From NCBI GenBank assembly GCA_030628785.1, contig DAOVQI010000118.1:1-8596 (forward strand): a stretch of DNA of 8,596 nt. Direction: 5' to 3'. The translations under genes and the position numbers were made by a program. Positions 1 to 5,672 of this stretch are shown piece by piece. The DNA is from Bacteroidota bacterium (GTDB taxonomy: Bacteria; Bacteroidota; Bacteroidia; Bacteroidales; VadinHA17). Below the pieces are notes generated by a model. The model saw only the letters and a list, made by a program, of their open reading frames with translations, did not search any database and was not told the origin of the DNA. Numbering within the stretch: position 1 is the stretch's first letter; the number at the start of each line of letters is the position of its first letter.

Positions 1-2003
1 AGTCCTGCAGGACCTGAACCTATAACAGCTACTTTTATACCATTAGTCTTTTCAACAGGTTCAGTTGTAGAAAATAAATTATTCTCAATTCCATAATCAG
101 TAGCAAATCTTTTAAGATCCCTTATTGCAACAGGATCCCCGCCATCACCTGCTTTACATTTGTATTCACAGGGATGATGGCAGACACGTGAAAGAACAGA
201 GGCAAACGGGTTTTTTTCTTTAATAACTTCCAGAGCTTCAGTATATTTTTGCATAGCTATTAAAGCAACGTAAGCAGAAACACCTGTATCAATAGGACAG
301 GTATATTGACAGGGAGAAGAAATAATTTCCTGACATACAGTAGCTTTACATTTTTTCTTTACAATATGGTCAATATATTCTTCTCTGAAATATTTAATTG
401 TTGCCAGAACAGGATTAGGTGCAGTCTGACCCAGCCCGCACATTGACGCATCTTTAATTACCTGTCCCAATTCTTCAAGTAAAGTCAAATCTTCCATTTT
501 ACCACGACCTTCTGTGATATCTGTAAGTATCTCATTCATTCTTTGGGTGCCTTCCCTGCATGTTGAGCATTTTCCGCAGGATTCTTCCTGCAGAAAATTG
601 GTAAAATATTTTGCAATATCGACCATACAGGTATTTTCATCCATCACTATCATACCCCCTGATCCCATAATAGAACCAACTTTGTTCAGGCTTTCATAAT
701 CAATTGGAAGGTCAAACATTTCTTCAGGTATACAGCCACCTGAAGGACCACCGGTTTGTATTGCTTTAATTTTTGCTTCTCCTGAAGGACCGCCACCTAT
801 ATCATATACCACCTTATTTATTGTTGTTCCTAAAGGAACCTCAACAAGTCCGGTATTTTTTATCTTTCCAACAAGAGAGAATATTTTTGTTCCCCTGTTA
901 CCCGGTACACCAACTTTAATATATTCATCTGCACCATTGCTGATTATTACCGGCACATTCGCGAGGGTTTCCACATTGTTTATGCAAGTAGGATATCCCC
1001 AAAGCCCCTTGTTAACAGGATATGGTGGCCGTTGTTTTGGTTGACCCATTTGTCCTTCAATGGATTTGATAAGGGCAGTTTCTTCGCCGCAAACAAAAGC
1101 CCCTGCACCACGAACAATTTCAATGTCAAAATCAATACCAGTACCAAGTATATTTTCGCCAAGTATGCCAATATCACGCGCCTGACGTATAGAGATCATT
1201 GAGTGCTTAATTGCTAACGGATATTCGCTTCGTACATAAACAAAACCTTGTGTGGCGCCAATGGCTATCCCGGCAATTATCATACCTTCAATAATAAGAT
1301 GAGGATTGCCTTCCAAAAGACTACGGTCCATATAAGCGCCCGGGTCGCCTTCATCTGCATTGCATACAATGAATTTTTTTGTCGAATTATTACCTGATTT
1401 TAGTGCGGCTTCCCATTTTCTGCCTGTTGGAAATCCTGCTCCCCCACGCCCCCTGAGCTCAGCTTTTTTAATTTCGTAAATAATCCAATCAGGATTTGGA
1501 TCGGATATTACCTTTTCAAATGCCTCATACCCTCCGTCATTGATATAGTTGTAGATCCTTATTGGGTCAATTCTCTGGTTTTTTCCTAAAATTGTGCGGG
1601 TTTGATTCTTGAAAAAAGGAATATCTTGTTGCGAATCGTACCTCTTGACATCACCCGGCTGCCTGTAGAGCATCTCTTCAATAACCTTTCCGTCAATTGC
1701 TGCATCAATAATTTTGGGCACATCCTCTGTACTTAATTTCGGGTATAAATTATTGCTGGGTTCAACTATAATGAAAGGATCCATTTCACAAAAACCTAAA
1801 CAACCGGTTATCCTGAGTGATATTTTATCATGAAGATCTTGCTCGATTATGTAACGTTTAATCATACGCATGATGTCATTCGATCCGCTTGCCTGACCCC
1901 CTGTACCTGCACATAATACCAAACAGGGCTTTTTTCCCTCAGCTTCAATCATAATAAGTTTCCGAAAACCGATAAAATCTTCAACAGATGAGTTTTTTTT
2001 CAT
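1..2003 (-). CDS. NuoF/HydB-like NADH-binding flavoprotein fused to a GltD/NfnB-type FAD oxidoreductase (3' end cut by window edge)
   Basis: The frame is open for 667 codons from ATG at 2003 to the window edge, so only the N-terminal part is seen. Domains in order: thioredoxin-like [2Fe-2S] domain (about 25-105; Cys31, Cys68, Cys72); NuoF FMN/NADH core with the glycine-rich loop RGRGGAGFPTGRKW (184-197), NADEGDPGAYMDRSLLEGNP (215-234) and GAFVCGEETA (301-310); [4Fe-4S] domain with CGKCSTC (476-482) and Cys522; then a GltD/dihydropyrimidine-dehydrogenase-type iron-sulfur domain (Cys552, 557, 565, 569, 608, 612, 616); and an FAD-binding loop VIGSGPAGL at the edge. By family knowledge it should oxidise or reduce NAD(P)(H) through FMN and pass electrons along Fe-S clusters, probably in the cytoplasm. 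AAAGGA lies only 2 nt before the start. It sits 45 bp after the NuoE-like gene, so they are probably cotranscribed. The usual second Cys of the N-terminal motif is Gly36. Partner enzyme and electron acceptor lie outside the window. Confidence 0.9.
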   Translation of the reverse strand, partial: MKKNSSVEDFIGFRKLIMIEAEGKKPCLVLCAGTGGQASGSNDIMRMIKRYIIEQDLHDKISLRITGCLGFCEMDPFIIVEPSNNLYPKLSTEDVPKIIDAAIDGKVIEEMLYRQPGDVKRYDSQQDIPFFKNQTRTILGKNQRIDPIRIYNYINDGGYEAFEKVISDPNPDWIIYEIKKAELRGRGGAGFPTGRKWEAALKSGNNSTKKFIVCNADEGDPGAYMDRSLLEGNPHLIIEGMIIAGIAIGATQGFVYVRSEYPLAIKHSMISIRQARDIGILGENILGTGIDFDIEIVRGAGAFVCGEETALIKSIEGQMGQPKQRPPYPVNKGLWGYPTCINNVETLANVPVIISNGADEYIKVGVPGNRGTKIFSLVGKIKNTGLVEVPLGTTINKVVYDIGGGPSGEAKIKAIQTGGPSGGCIPEEMFDLPIDYESLNKVGSIMGSGGMIVMDENTCMVDIAKYFTNFLQEESCGKCSTCREGTQRMNEILTDITEGRGKMEDLTLLEELGQVIKDASMCGLGQTAPNPVLATIKYFREEYIDHIVKKKCKATVCQEIISSPCQYTCPIDTGVSAYVALIAMQKYTEALEVIKEKNPFASVLSRVCHHPCEYKCKAGDGGDPVAIRDLKRFATDYGIENNLFSTTEPVEKTNGIKVAVIGSGPAG

Positions 2004-2027
2004 ATTCCTTTAGCCTTAATATAGTAA

Positions 2028-2040
2028 TAGCAAATTGCTA
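2028..2040. repeat. short inverted repeat between the two redox genes
   Basis: TAGCAA and TTGCTA flank a single A in the 45-bp gap between the NuoE-like stop and the NuoF-like start. The stem is short and AT-rich with no T-run after it. A processing or translation-tuning role is possible, but it may be chance. Confidence 0.3.
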
Positions 2041-2048
2041 AATAAAAA

Positions 2049-2897
2049 TTAAACATCTAATATATGTCCTTCACAACCGCGACGAGGACAGAAGTGCACA
2101 GTTCCACCACCACGAATCATCATGGGAACCATATTTGCACCACATATCGGACATTCAAAACTACTGGTTAACTCTGCGTGACAATGCGGGCAAAAGCAGT
2201 TTGTTTCAGTATCTATTGGTATTTCATGCTCTGATTCAGTACTATAACTACCATAAAGCGAAGATAACCTTAGCCACCCGTGTTTACGACCGAATGATAT
2301 AGTAATATGAATGCACGGGTAATTATCAATAAGGTGTTCAGTGTTCATCAAGCTGTGGTTGCATCGGGGACAACTAACCTTAACAGGAAAAATGTGTTTA
2401 TATTTTTCTATATCGGTCTTTTTTATGCCGGCCTTTGTCTGTTCAATAATTTTTTTAACCATTGTTGGTTTGACATTAGAGTGATAAATACCATCCACAA
2501 CAACAATAGGTCCCATAGCACAACAACCCAGACAGGCCGCAGTTTCCTGTGTAAACAATAAGTCTTTAGTGGTTTCACCCGGGTTTATGCCTAATTCTCT
2601 GGTTATTGCGTCGACAATTCTCGAACCACCGCGTACATGACATGCAGTACCAGTGCATGTAGTTATTATGTGCTTCCCTTTTTGAGTAAAGCTAAAAGCC
2701 TTATAAAAACTTGCAACCCCATAAATATTACGAAGAGGCATGTTTAATTTATCTGCAAGCAATTTCATTGCATCCTCAGGAAGATAATTGTAATGTTTCT
2801 GTATTTCCTGCAAAATGGCAATTAGAAACTTGCCATGCTTTTTTATACATGACTCAACAACAGATTCCAGTTCTGTTGAAACTTCTGATAAGTACAT
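2049..2897 (-). CDS. NuoE/HydC-like [2Fe-2S] subunit with C-terminal zinc-ribbon extension
   Basis: 282 residues. Residues 1-155 match the NuoE family: an N-terminal helical part followed by a thioredoxin-fold [2Fe-2S] domain with all four ligands in the standard C-x4-C-x35-C-x3-C spacing (Cys81, Cys86, Cys122, Cys126). NuoE proteins are usually about 150-180 residues. Here a tail of about 110 residues adds Cys176/Cys179, Cys234/Cys236/Cys239, Cys249/Cys252 and Cys270/Cys275, mostly as CPxC-type knuckles, so one or two zinc-ribbon-like folds are likely. In complex I, NAD-reducing hydrogenases and bifurcating Hyd/Stn complexes this subunit pairs with the NuoF-like flavoprotein, which is encoded directly downstream. 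The ATG at 2897 has no obvious Shine-Dalgarno, which is common in Bacteroidota. The NuoE part is certain; the tail's function is unknown. Confidence 0.92.
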   Translation of the reverse strand: MYLSEVSTELESVVESCIKKHGKFLIAILQEIQKHYNYLPEDAMKLLADKLNMPLRNIYGVASFYKAFSFTQKGKHIITTCTGTACHVRGGSRIVDAITRELGINPGETTKDLLFTQETAACLGCCAMGPIVVVDGIYHSNVKPTMVKKIIEQTKAGIKKTDIEKYKHIFPVKVSCPRCNHSLMNTEHLIDNYPCIHITISFGRKHGWLRLSSLYGSYSTESEHEIPIDTETNCFCPHCHAELTSSFECPICGANMVPMMIRGGGTVHFCPRRGCEGHILDV

Positions 2898-2938
2898 ATT
2901 ATTTTAATTGGGTAATTTTTGTTGATACAACAATATTT

Positions 2939-3016
2939 TTATACATAATCTTCACAATGTAGTACAGGTCCGTTTCCTTTCTTAACGTACATGGAAGAAA
3001 AATATTTACAGTTCAT
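2939..3016 (-). CDS. possible 25-residue two-cysteine micro-protein or leader peptide
   Basis: An ATG at 3016 opens a 25-codon frame ending in TAA at 2939, 41 bp upstream of the NuoE-like gene and on the same strand. The peptide starts MNCKYFSS, has a middle MYVKKGNGPV and ends LHCEDYV, so Cys3 and His20-Cys21 could bind a metal. The composition looks protein-like, but the frame is too short for a statistical case. A candidate promoter element ends 1 nt before the ATG, so if that promoter is real the frame would be leaderless or start at the second ATG (codon 9). I do not recognise a family. It could be a real small subunit, an attenuator peptide or chance. Confidence 0.3.
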   Translation of the reverse strand: MNCKYFSSMYVKKGNGPVLHCEDYV

Positions 3017-3017
3017 A

Positions 3018-3025
3018 CAAATATA
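3018..3025 (-). promoter_or_regulatory. candidate -7 element for the redox operon
   Basis: The minus strand reads TATATTTG, an exact match to the Bacteroidota TAnnTTTG -7 element. A weak -33 candidate (GTTAG, 3048-3044) lies 18 bp upstream. The leader to the NuoE-like start would be roughly 115 nt. The region is AT-rich, so chance matches are possible. Confidence 0.35.
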
Positions 3026-3122
3026 TTATAATCTTCCTTTTCTCTAACTTTTTGTGTTATATAATATCATTTTTAAAAACAGGTTTTCAACGGTCATTTG
3101 TCCCAAAATAACCCTGACGTGA

Positions 3123-3254
3123 AGCGGGAGTACCTTCGGTGATCCCATGTGGATGGACCTAACAAAGCTCAAACCAATCCTTTGGATTGTTTTTATTTTG
3201 GTACTTCATTCCCTTTTGAAAGCAAGCTTTCAACGGTCATTTGTCCCAAAATAA
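3123..3254 (+). pseudogene. relic resembling the start of a tRNA-linked GIY-YIG nuclease gene, unit 1
   Basis: A 43-codon frame between TGA (3120) and TAA (3252) reads SGSTFGDP near its start and VLHSLLKASFQRSFVPK at its end. From memory, Bacteroidota GIY-YIG nucleases beside tRNA genes often open with a segment like YVLHSLSKARFYVGH. At DNA level this copy matches that pattern through the AAAGCA block and then slips out of frame around CGGTCATT. The frame stops well before any catalytic residue, so it cannot encode an active nuclease. The identification rests on recalled similarity and is tentative. Confidence 0.33.
3175..3200 (+). terminator. terminator-like hairpin in repeat unit 1
   Basis: CAATCC and GGATTG pair around a TTT loop (6 bp), followed by TTTTTATTTT. 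It sits right after the tail block CAAAGCTCAAAC, the same arrangement as behind the tRNA-Ser gene on the other strand. No intact gene lies upstream on this strand. Confidence 0.5.
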
Positions 3255-3265
3255 CCCTGACGTGA

Positions 3266-3394
3266 AGAGGGAGTACCTTCGGTGATCCCAGTGTGGGAAC
3301 CCAACAAAGCTCAAACAACCCTAACGGGTATTTTATTTTTGTACTTCATTCCCTTTTGAAAGCAAGCTTTCAACGGTCATTTGTCCCAAAATAA
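3266..3394 (+). pseudogene. relic resembling the start of a tRNA-linked GIY-YIG nuclease gene, unit 2
   Basis: A 42-codon frame between TGA (3263) and TAA (3392) reads RGSTFGDPSVG, then NNPNGYFIFVLHSLLKAS. The stretch GYFIFVLHSL resembles the first beta strand of GIY-YIG domains more clearly than unit 1 does. As in unit 1, the expected YVG turn is lost by a small indel and the frame ends at once. Both units share the same lesion, so it probably arose before the duplication. Tentative. Confidence 0.35.
3318..3340 (+). terminator. weak terminator-like hairpin in repeat unit 2
   Basis: ACCC and GGGT pair around TAAC, followed by ATTTTATTTTT. The 4-bp stem is marginal. It matters mainly as the positional equivalent of the stronger hairpin in unit 1. 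Confidence 0.3.
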
Positions 3395-3417
3395 AAATCC
3401 CGATTTCATCGGGATTT
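3385..3417 (-). terminator. intrinsic terminator of tRNA-Ser
   Basis: On the minus strand AAATCCCGAT pairs with ATCGGGATTT around a GAA loop (10 bp), followed by TTATTTT. It begins 13 nt after the tRNA discriminator base, so it should end the tRNA transcript. Confidence 0.75.
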
Positions 3418-3429
3418 GTTTGAGCTTTG

Positions 3430-3518
3430 CGGAGAAAGAGGGATTCGAACCCCCGGTCCACCGGTAAGCGGACAACGGTTTTCAAGACCGCCGCATTCGA
3501 CCACTCTGCCATTTCTCC
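3430..3518 (-). tRNA. trnS: tRNA-Ser (anticodon UGA)
   Basis: The minus strand folds as a class II tRNA. The acceptor stem GGAGAAA pairs with TTTCTCC. The D arm is GCA/TGC around GAGTGGTCGAA. The anticodon stem holds loop CTTGAAA, placing UGA at 3484-3482, which reads UCA and related serine codons. A long variable arm (GTCC...GGAC) is typical of serine. The T arm is GGGGG-TTCGAAT-CCCTC. The discriminator base is G and no CCA is encoded, so CCA must be added enzymatically. A terminator follows closely. The 3' flank CAAAGCTCAAAC recurs inverted inside the neighbouring repeat units. Confidence 0.96.
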
Positions 3519-3522
3519 GCCA

Positions 3523-3530
3523 CAAAAATA
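3523..3530 (-). promoter_or_regulatory. candidate -7 element for tRNA-Ser
   Basis: The minus strand reads TATTTTTG (TAnnTTTG), ending 4 nt before the mature tRNA 5' end. That would give an almost leaderless tRNA transcript. No convincing -33 element is visible, and the sequence is AT-rich. Confidence 0.35.
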
Positions 3531-3710
3531 GAACATTTTTCCCATACAGTCAGGGTTTTTAACAAAAATCAAAAATTTGTTAAAAAAAAAATCAATTTTT
3601 TTTAAAATATTAAGATGTTGATTAATAGTATTATACATATAGCCAAGCGTCTGAATCCCTTGTGGAATCAAGCAAAATAGTAAATTTTATTATATTTTTT
3701 TCAAACTGGA

Positions 3711-3741
3711 TTTGCTAAACATAAGAAATACTCTATATTTG
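3711..3741 (+). promoter_or_regulatory. Bacteroidota-type promoter of the HU gene
   Basis: TTTG (3711-3714) and TATATTTG (3734-3741) are separated by 19 bp and match the -33 TTTG and -7 TAnnTTTG consensus of Bacteroidota. Transcription should start near 3747, giving a leader of about 45 nt rich in A and T. The -7 element lies between the inverted pair CTCTA (3731-3735) and TAGAG (3742-3746), which could be an operator or coincidence. Confidence 0.6.
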
Positions 3742-3793
3742 TAGAGCAATGGCGCTTTTTTTTTATAAATTTTAACCTTAAAAAATTAGTATT

Positions 3794-4066
3794 ATGAACA
3801 AAGCACAATTAATTGATTCAATTGCTGACCAGGCTAAATTATCAAAAGCTGACGCTAAGAGAGCTCTTGATGCCTTTGTTGACACTACTACCGGTGCTCT
3901 GAAAAAAGGAGACCGTGTTGCTTTGGTAGGATTCGGATCCTTCTCTGTTGCTAAAAGAAATGCAAGGACCGGAAGAAATCCACAAACCGGACAGCCAATT
4001 ACCATTAAGGCTAAGAAAGTGGTAAAATTCAAAGCAGGTAGCGACTTGGCAGACACTGTTCAATAA
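3794..4066 (+). CDS. hup: HU-family DNA-binding protein
   Basis: 90 residues, the normal HU length. It starts [17 protein letters not shown], a typical HU helix 1. It has the GFGSF signature at 46-50 and the DNA-intercalating arm with RNPQTG at 61-66 (Pro63), then the C-terminal helix. HU dimers bend and compact DNA in the nucleoid and are usually abundant. The gene has its own promoter and a strong terminator, so it is monocistronic. No Shine-Dalgarno is seen, but the AT-rich leader fits high expression in Bacteroidota. IHF subunits share the fold. The sequence and lone context favour HU. Confidence 0.96.
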   Translation: MNKAQLIDSIADQAKLSKADAKRALDAFVDTTTGALKKGDRVALVGFGSFSVAKRNARTGRNPQTGQPITIKAKKVVKFKAGSDLADTVQ

Positions 4067-4082
4067 AAAAAGAAAAACGGGT

Positions 4083-4116
4083 AAAAAGGGAGTACTGATG
4101 TACTCCCTTTTTTTTT
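4083..4116 (+). terminator. strong intrinsic terminator of the HU gene
   Basis: GGGAGTAC (4088-4095) pairs perfectly with GTACTCCC (4100-4107) around TGAT. The stem is extended by five A-T pairs and followed by a run of nine T. It begins 17 bp after the HU stop. Confidence 0.92.
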
Positions 4117-4141
4117 CTAATCCTTTTTTTAACCCACACGC

Positions 4142-4813
4142 ATGGAAGATGTTTTAATCAAATTCCTCTCCGGTTTTGTTACCAAAAACCGAATTCAGCT
4201 TTTTAACCAGGTATTATCAGACCGTACCCGTTATATCACGGTTGTCCTTGAGGATTTATACCAACCACATAATGCCAGTGCCGTACTCAGAACATGTGAT
4301 TGTTTTGGAATTCAGGATGTACATATCATTGAAAACCGAAATAAATACACCGTTAATCCCGATATAGCCCTGGGTTCATCAAAATGGTTGAATCTTGTTA
4401 AATACAACAAAAAAGATAACAATACGCTGCCGGCATTTAAAAAACTACAAAAAGCTGGTTATAGAATTGTAGCAACAACCCCACATGTTAATGAAGTTAC
4501 GCTCGATGAATTTGATCTTGAAAAAAGGAAAACAGCACTCCTGTTTGGCACAGAATTAAACGGTTTGACTGATACTGCTATTAACAATGCTGATGAATTC
4601 TTGAAAATACCCATGTTCGGCTTTACAGAAAGTTATAATATTTCTGTTTCCGTTGCTATCGTTCTTTATCACCTTGTAAATGCTTTAAAGAAATCAAATA
4701 TTCATTGGCAATTATCTGATGAAGAAAAGAAAAGTGTAAAACTGGACTGGTTAAGAAAATCAATAAAGATGTCTTCGTATTTGGAAAAAGAATTTCTCTT
4801 AAAAACTGAATAG
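4142..4813 (+). CDS. trmH: TrmH-like tRNA (guanosine-18) 2'-O-methyltransferase, SpoU family
   Basis: 223 residues, close to the usual TrmH length. All three SpoU-family motifs are present: motif 1 VVLEDLYQPHNASAVLRTCD (34-53) with Asn44 and Arg50; motif 2 LLFGTELNGL (133-142); and motif 3 IPMFGFTESYNISVSVA (156-172) with Ser164 and Asn166, which form the knot that binds S-adenosylmethionine. The PHN-S-A-R pattern is close to E. coli TrmH, which methylates the ribose of G18 in the D loop of tRNAs. A different tRNA or rRNA target cannot be excluded from sequence. The start lies only 25 bp after the HU terminator, and no separate promoter is evident. Low read-through or a promoter buried in the T-rich gap would be needed. 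Confidence 0.9.
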   Translation: MEDVLIKFLSGFVTKNRIQLFNQVLSDRTRYITVVLEDLYQPHNASAVLRTCDCFGIQDVHIIENRNKYTVNPDIALGSSKWLNLVKYNKKDNNTLPAFKKLQKAGYRIVATTPHVNEVTLDEFDLEKRKTALLFGTELNGLTDTAINNADEFLKIPMFGFTESYNISVSVAIVLYHLVNALKKSNIHWQLSDEEKKSVKLDWLRKSIKMSSYLEKEFLLKTE

Positions 4814-4939
4814 TTATTCCACCTCTTCATCTTTATCAGTTATTTTCTTATATTTGATAAGTTCAATTATTTTATTGACGAACGGCACTTTTCCTGATGT
4901 AAACGTCAAACCAGCATAACTATCCTTAGATGAATTGCA
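4814..4939 (-). pseudogene. possible 3' remnant of a lost gene
   Basis: The minus strand is open for 41 codons ending in TAA at 4814, directly abutting the trmH stop, and has no ATG. The end reads FVNKIIELIKYKKITDKDE, a charged, protein-like C-terminus. The frame closes with a stop just inside the neighbouring response-regulator gene. This would fit a convergent gene whose 5' part was deleted. I do not recognise the family, and chance remains possible. Confidence 0.3.
4849..4856 (+). promoter_or_regulatory. candidate -7 element for the LytTR regulator
   Basis: TATATTTG matches TAnnTTTG and lies about 73 bp before the regulator start. The best -33 candidate is TTTA at 4832-4835, which is imperfect. 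Confidence 0.33.
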
Positions 4940-5637
4940 TTATAATAGATGATGATAAATTGTCCCGCAGGGTAATTGAGGAATTTATCAATAAGACGGA
5001 TGAGCTAAAATTAGTCGGATCCTTTAAAAATGCAATTGATGCAATTAATACCATTTCGAAAGATGTGAATATTCAGCTGATATTTCTTGATATTGAAATG
5101 CCGGAAATGAATGGTATCGATTTTTTAAACAGTATGAAGGTTCCGTTACAGGTGATTATCATTTCATCAAAGGAAAAATATGCGATCGAGGCTTTTGATT
5201 ATGATGTAACCGATTATTTGTTAAAACCAATTGCTTATTCGAGGTTTTATAAAGCAGTTACAAAGGCGCTTAAAAGGCAGGATCAAACAAAACAAGATGC
5301 AGATGATAAAGGAGAGATTTTCATAAAGAAAGGTTCTTCTCTTGTGAGGATCAAGTTTGATAATATCTTATGGGTTGAGGCATTGGAAAATTATGTTATC
5401 CTTAATACCATTAATGACAGGATGACAATTCATTTTACAATGAAAGCCATAGAGAAAAAGCTTCCTGCAAATAAATTTACCAGGATTCACCGATCATTTA
5501 TTGTTAATGTAAACAAAATTTCAGTTATTCAGGATAATTTTGTTGAGATTAAAAGTCAGAATGTCACAAAGAATATACCTATCGGAAAATCATTCAAAGA
5601 CCAATTGCTCCGGGATATAAATTTGATGATAAAATAA
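4930..5637 (+). CDS. LytTR-type DNA-binding response regulator
   Basis: 235 residues, standard for the LytTR/AgrA class. The receiver domain (1-115) has the acidic pocket Asp7-Asp9, phosphoacceptor Asp54 in FLDIEMPEMNG, Ser79/Ser80 and Lys99 in LLKP, so all catalytic residues are present. The LytTR DNA-binding domain spans about 130-235, with WVEALENYVIL (148-158) and FTRIHRSFIVNVNKI (183-197), typical for the family. By family knowledge, phosphorylation by a sensor kinase drives dimer binding to promoter repeats. No histidine kinase gene is next to it, so it is an orphan here. The start codon gives the normal N-terminus (MNCIIIDDD). Target genes cannot be read from sequence. The palindrome just downstream may end its transcript. 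Confidence 0.93.
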   Translation: MNCIIIDDDKLSRRVIEEFINKTDELKLVGSFKNAIDAINTISKDVNIQLIFLDIEMPEMNGIDFLNSMKVPLQVIIISSKEKYAIEAFDYDVTDYLLKPIAYSRFYKAVTKALKRQDQTKQDADDKGEIFIKKGSSLVRIKFDNILWVEALENYVILNTINDRMTIHFTMKAIEKKLPANKFTRIHRSFIVNVNKISVIQDNFVEIKSQNVTKNIPIGKSFKDQLLRDINLMIK

Positions 5638-5672
5638 CCTAACCCGGATAAACGGGAAATTCCAATTAACAA

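Larger units (their letters stand above)
3085..3394. repeat. degenerate tandem repeat, two units of 143 and 140 bp plus a partial third
   Basis: The block beginning TTTCAACGGTCATTTGTCCC starts at 3085, 3228 and 3368. Units 1 and 2 share three further blocks: GTGAAG-x-GGGAGTACCTTCGGTGATCCCA, then AACAAAGCTCAAAC followed by a hairpin and T-rich run, then GTACTTCATTCCCTTTTGAAAGC. They differ mostly in the hairpin and in the segment before the tail block. The third copy stops after its first 27 bp, where the tRNA-Ser terminator begins. The near-palindrome TTGAAAGC-AA-GCTTTCAA marks the unit boundaries. The array explains most of the gene-free stretch 3017-3429. The 65 bp before it hold only AT-rich sequence and the candidate promoter. 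Confidence 0.9.

Noticed and set aside
1..60. frameshift or pseudogene at the left end
   Set aside because: The reading frame is intact to the first base and ends in a good FAD-binding loop; it is simply cut by the window.
980..1177. 65-codon minus-strand open frame
   Set aside because: It lies in another frame inside the NuoF-like coding region, which has clear motifs across this stretch.
2307..2962. plus-strand open frames opposite the NuoE-like gene
   Set aside because: They are shadows of the minus-strand gene, whose four [2Fe-2S] cysteines and family match are clear.
3085..3394. CRISPR array
   Set aside because: There are only two full repeats of about 140 bp with no short repeat/unique spacer pattern, and no cas gene is nearby.
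3333..3671. 112-codon minus-strand open frame spanning the tRNA-Ser gene
   Set aside because: It reads straight through the tRNA, its terminator and part of the repeats. Its middle is just the translated tRNA, so it is not a real gene.
3778..4063. minus-strand frames opposite HU
   Set aside because: The plus-strand HU sequence is unmistakable; the opposite frames are by-products of its codon use.
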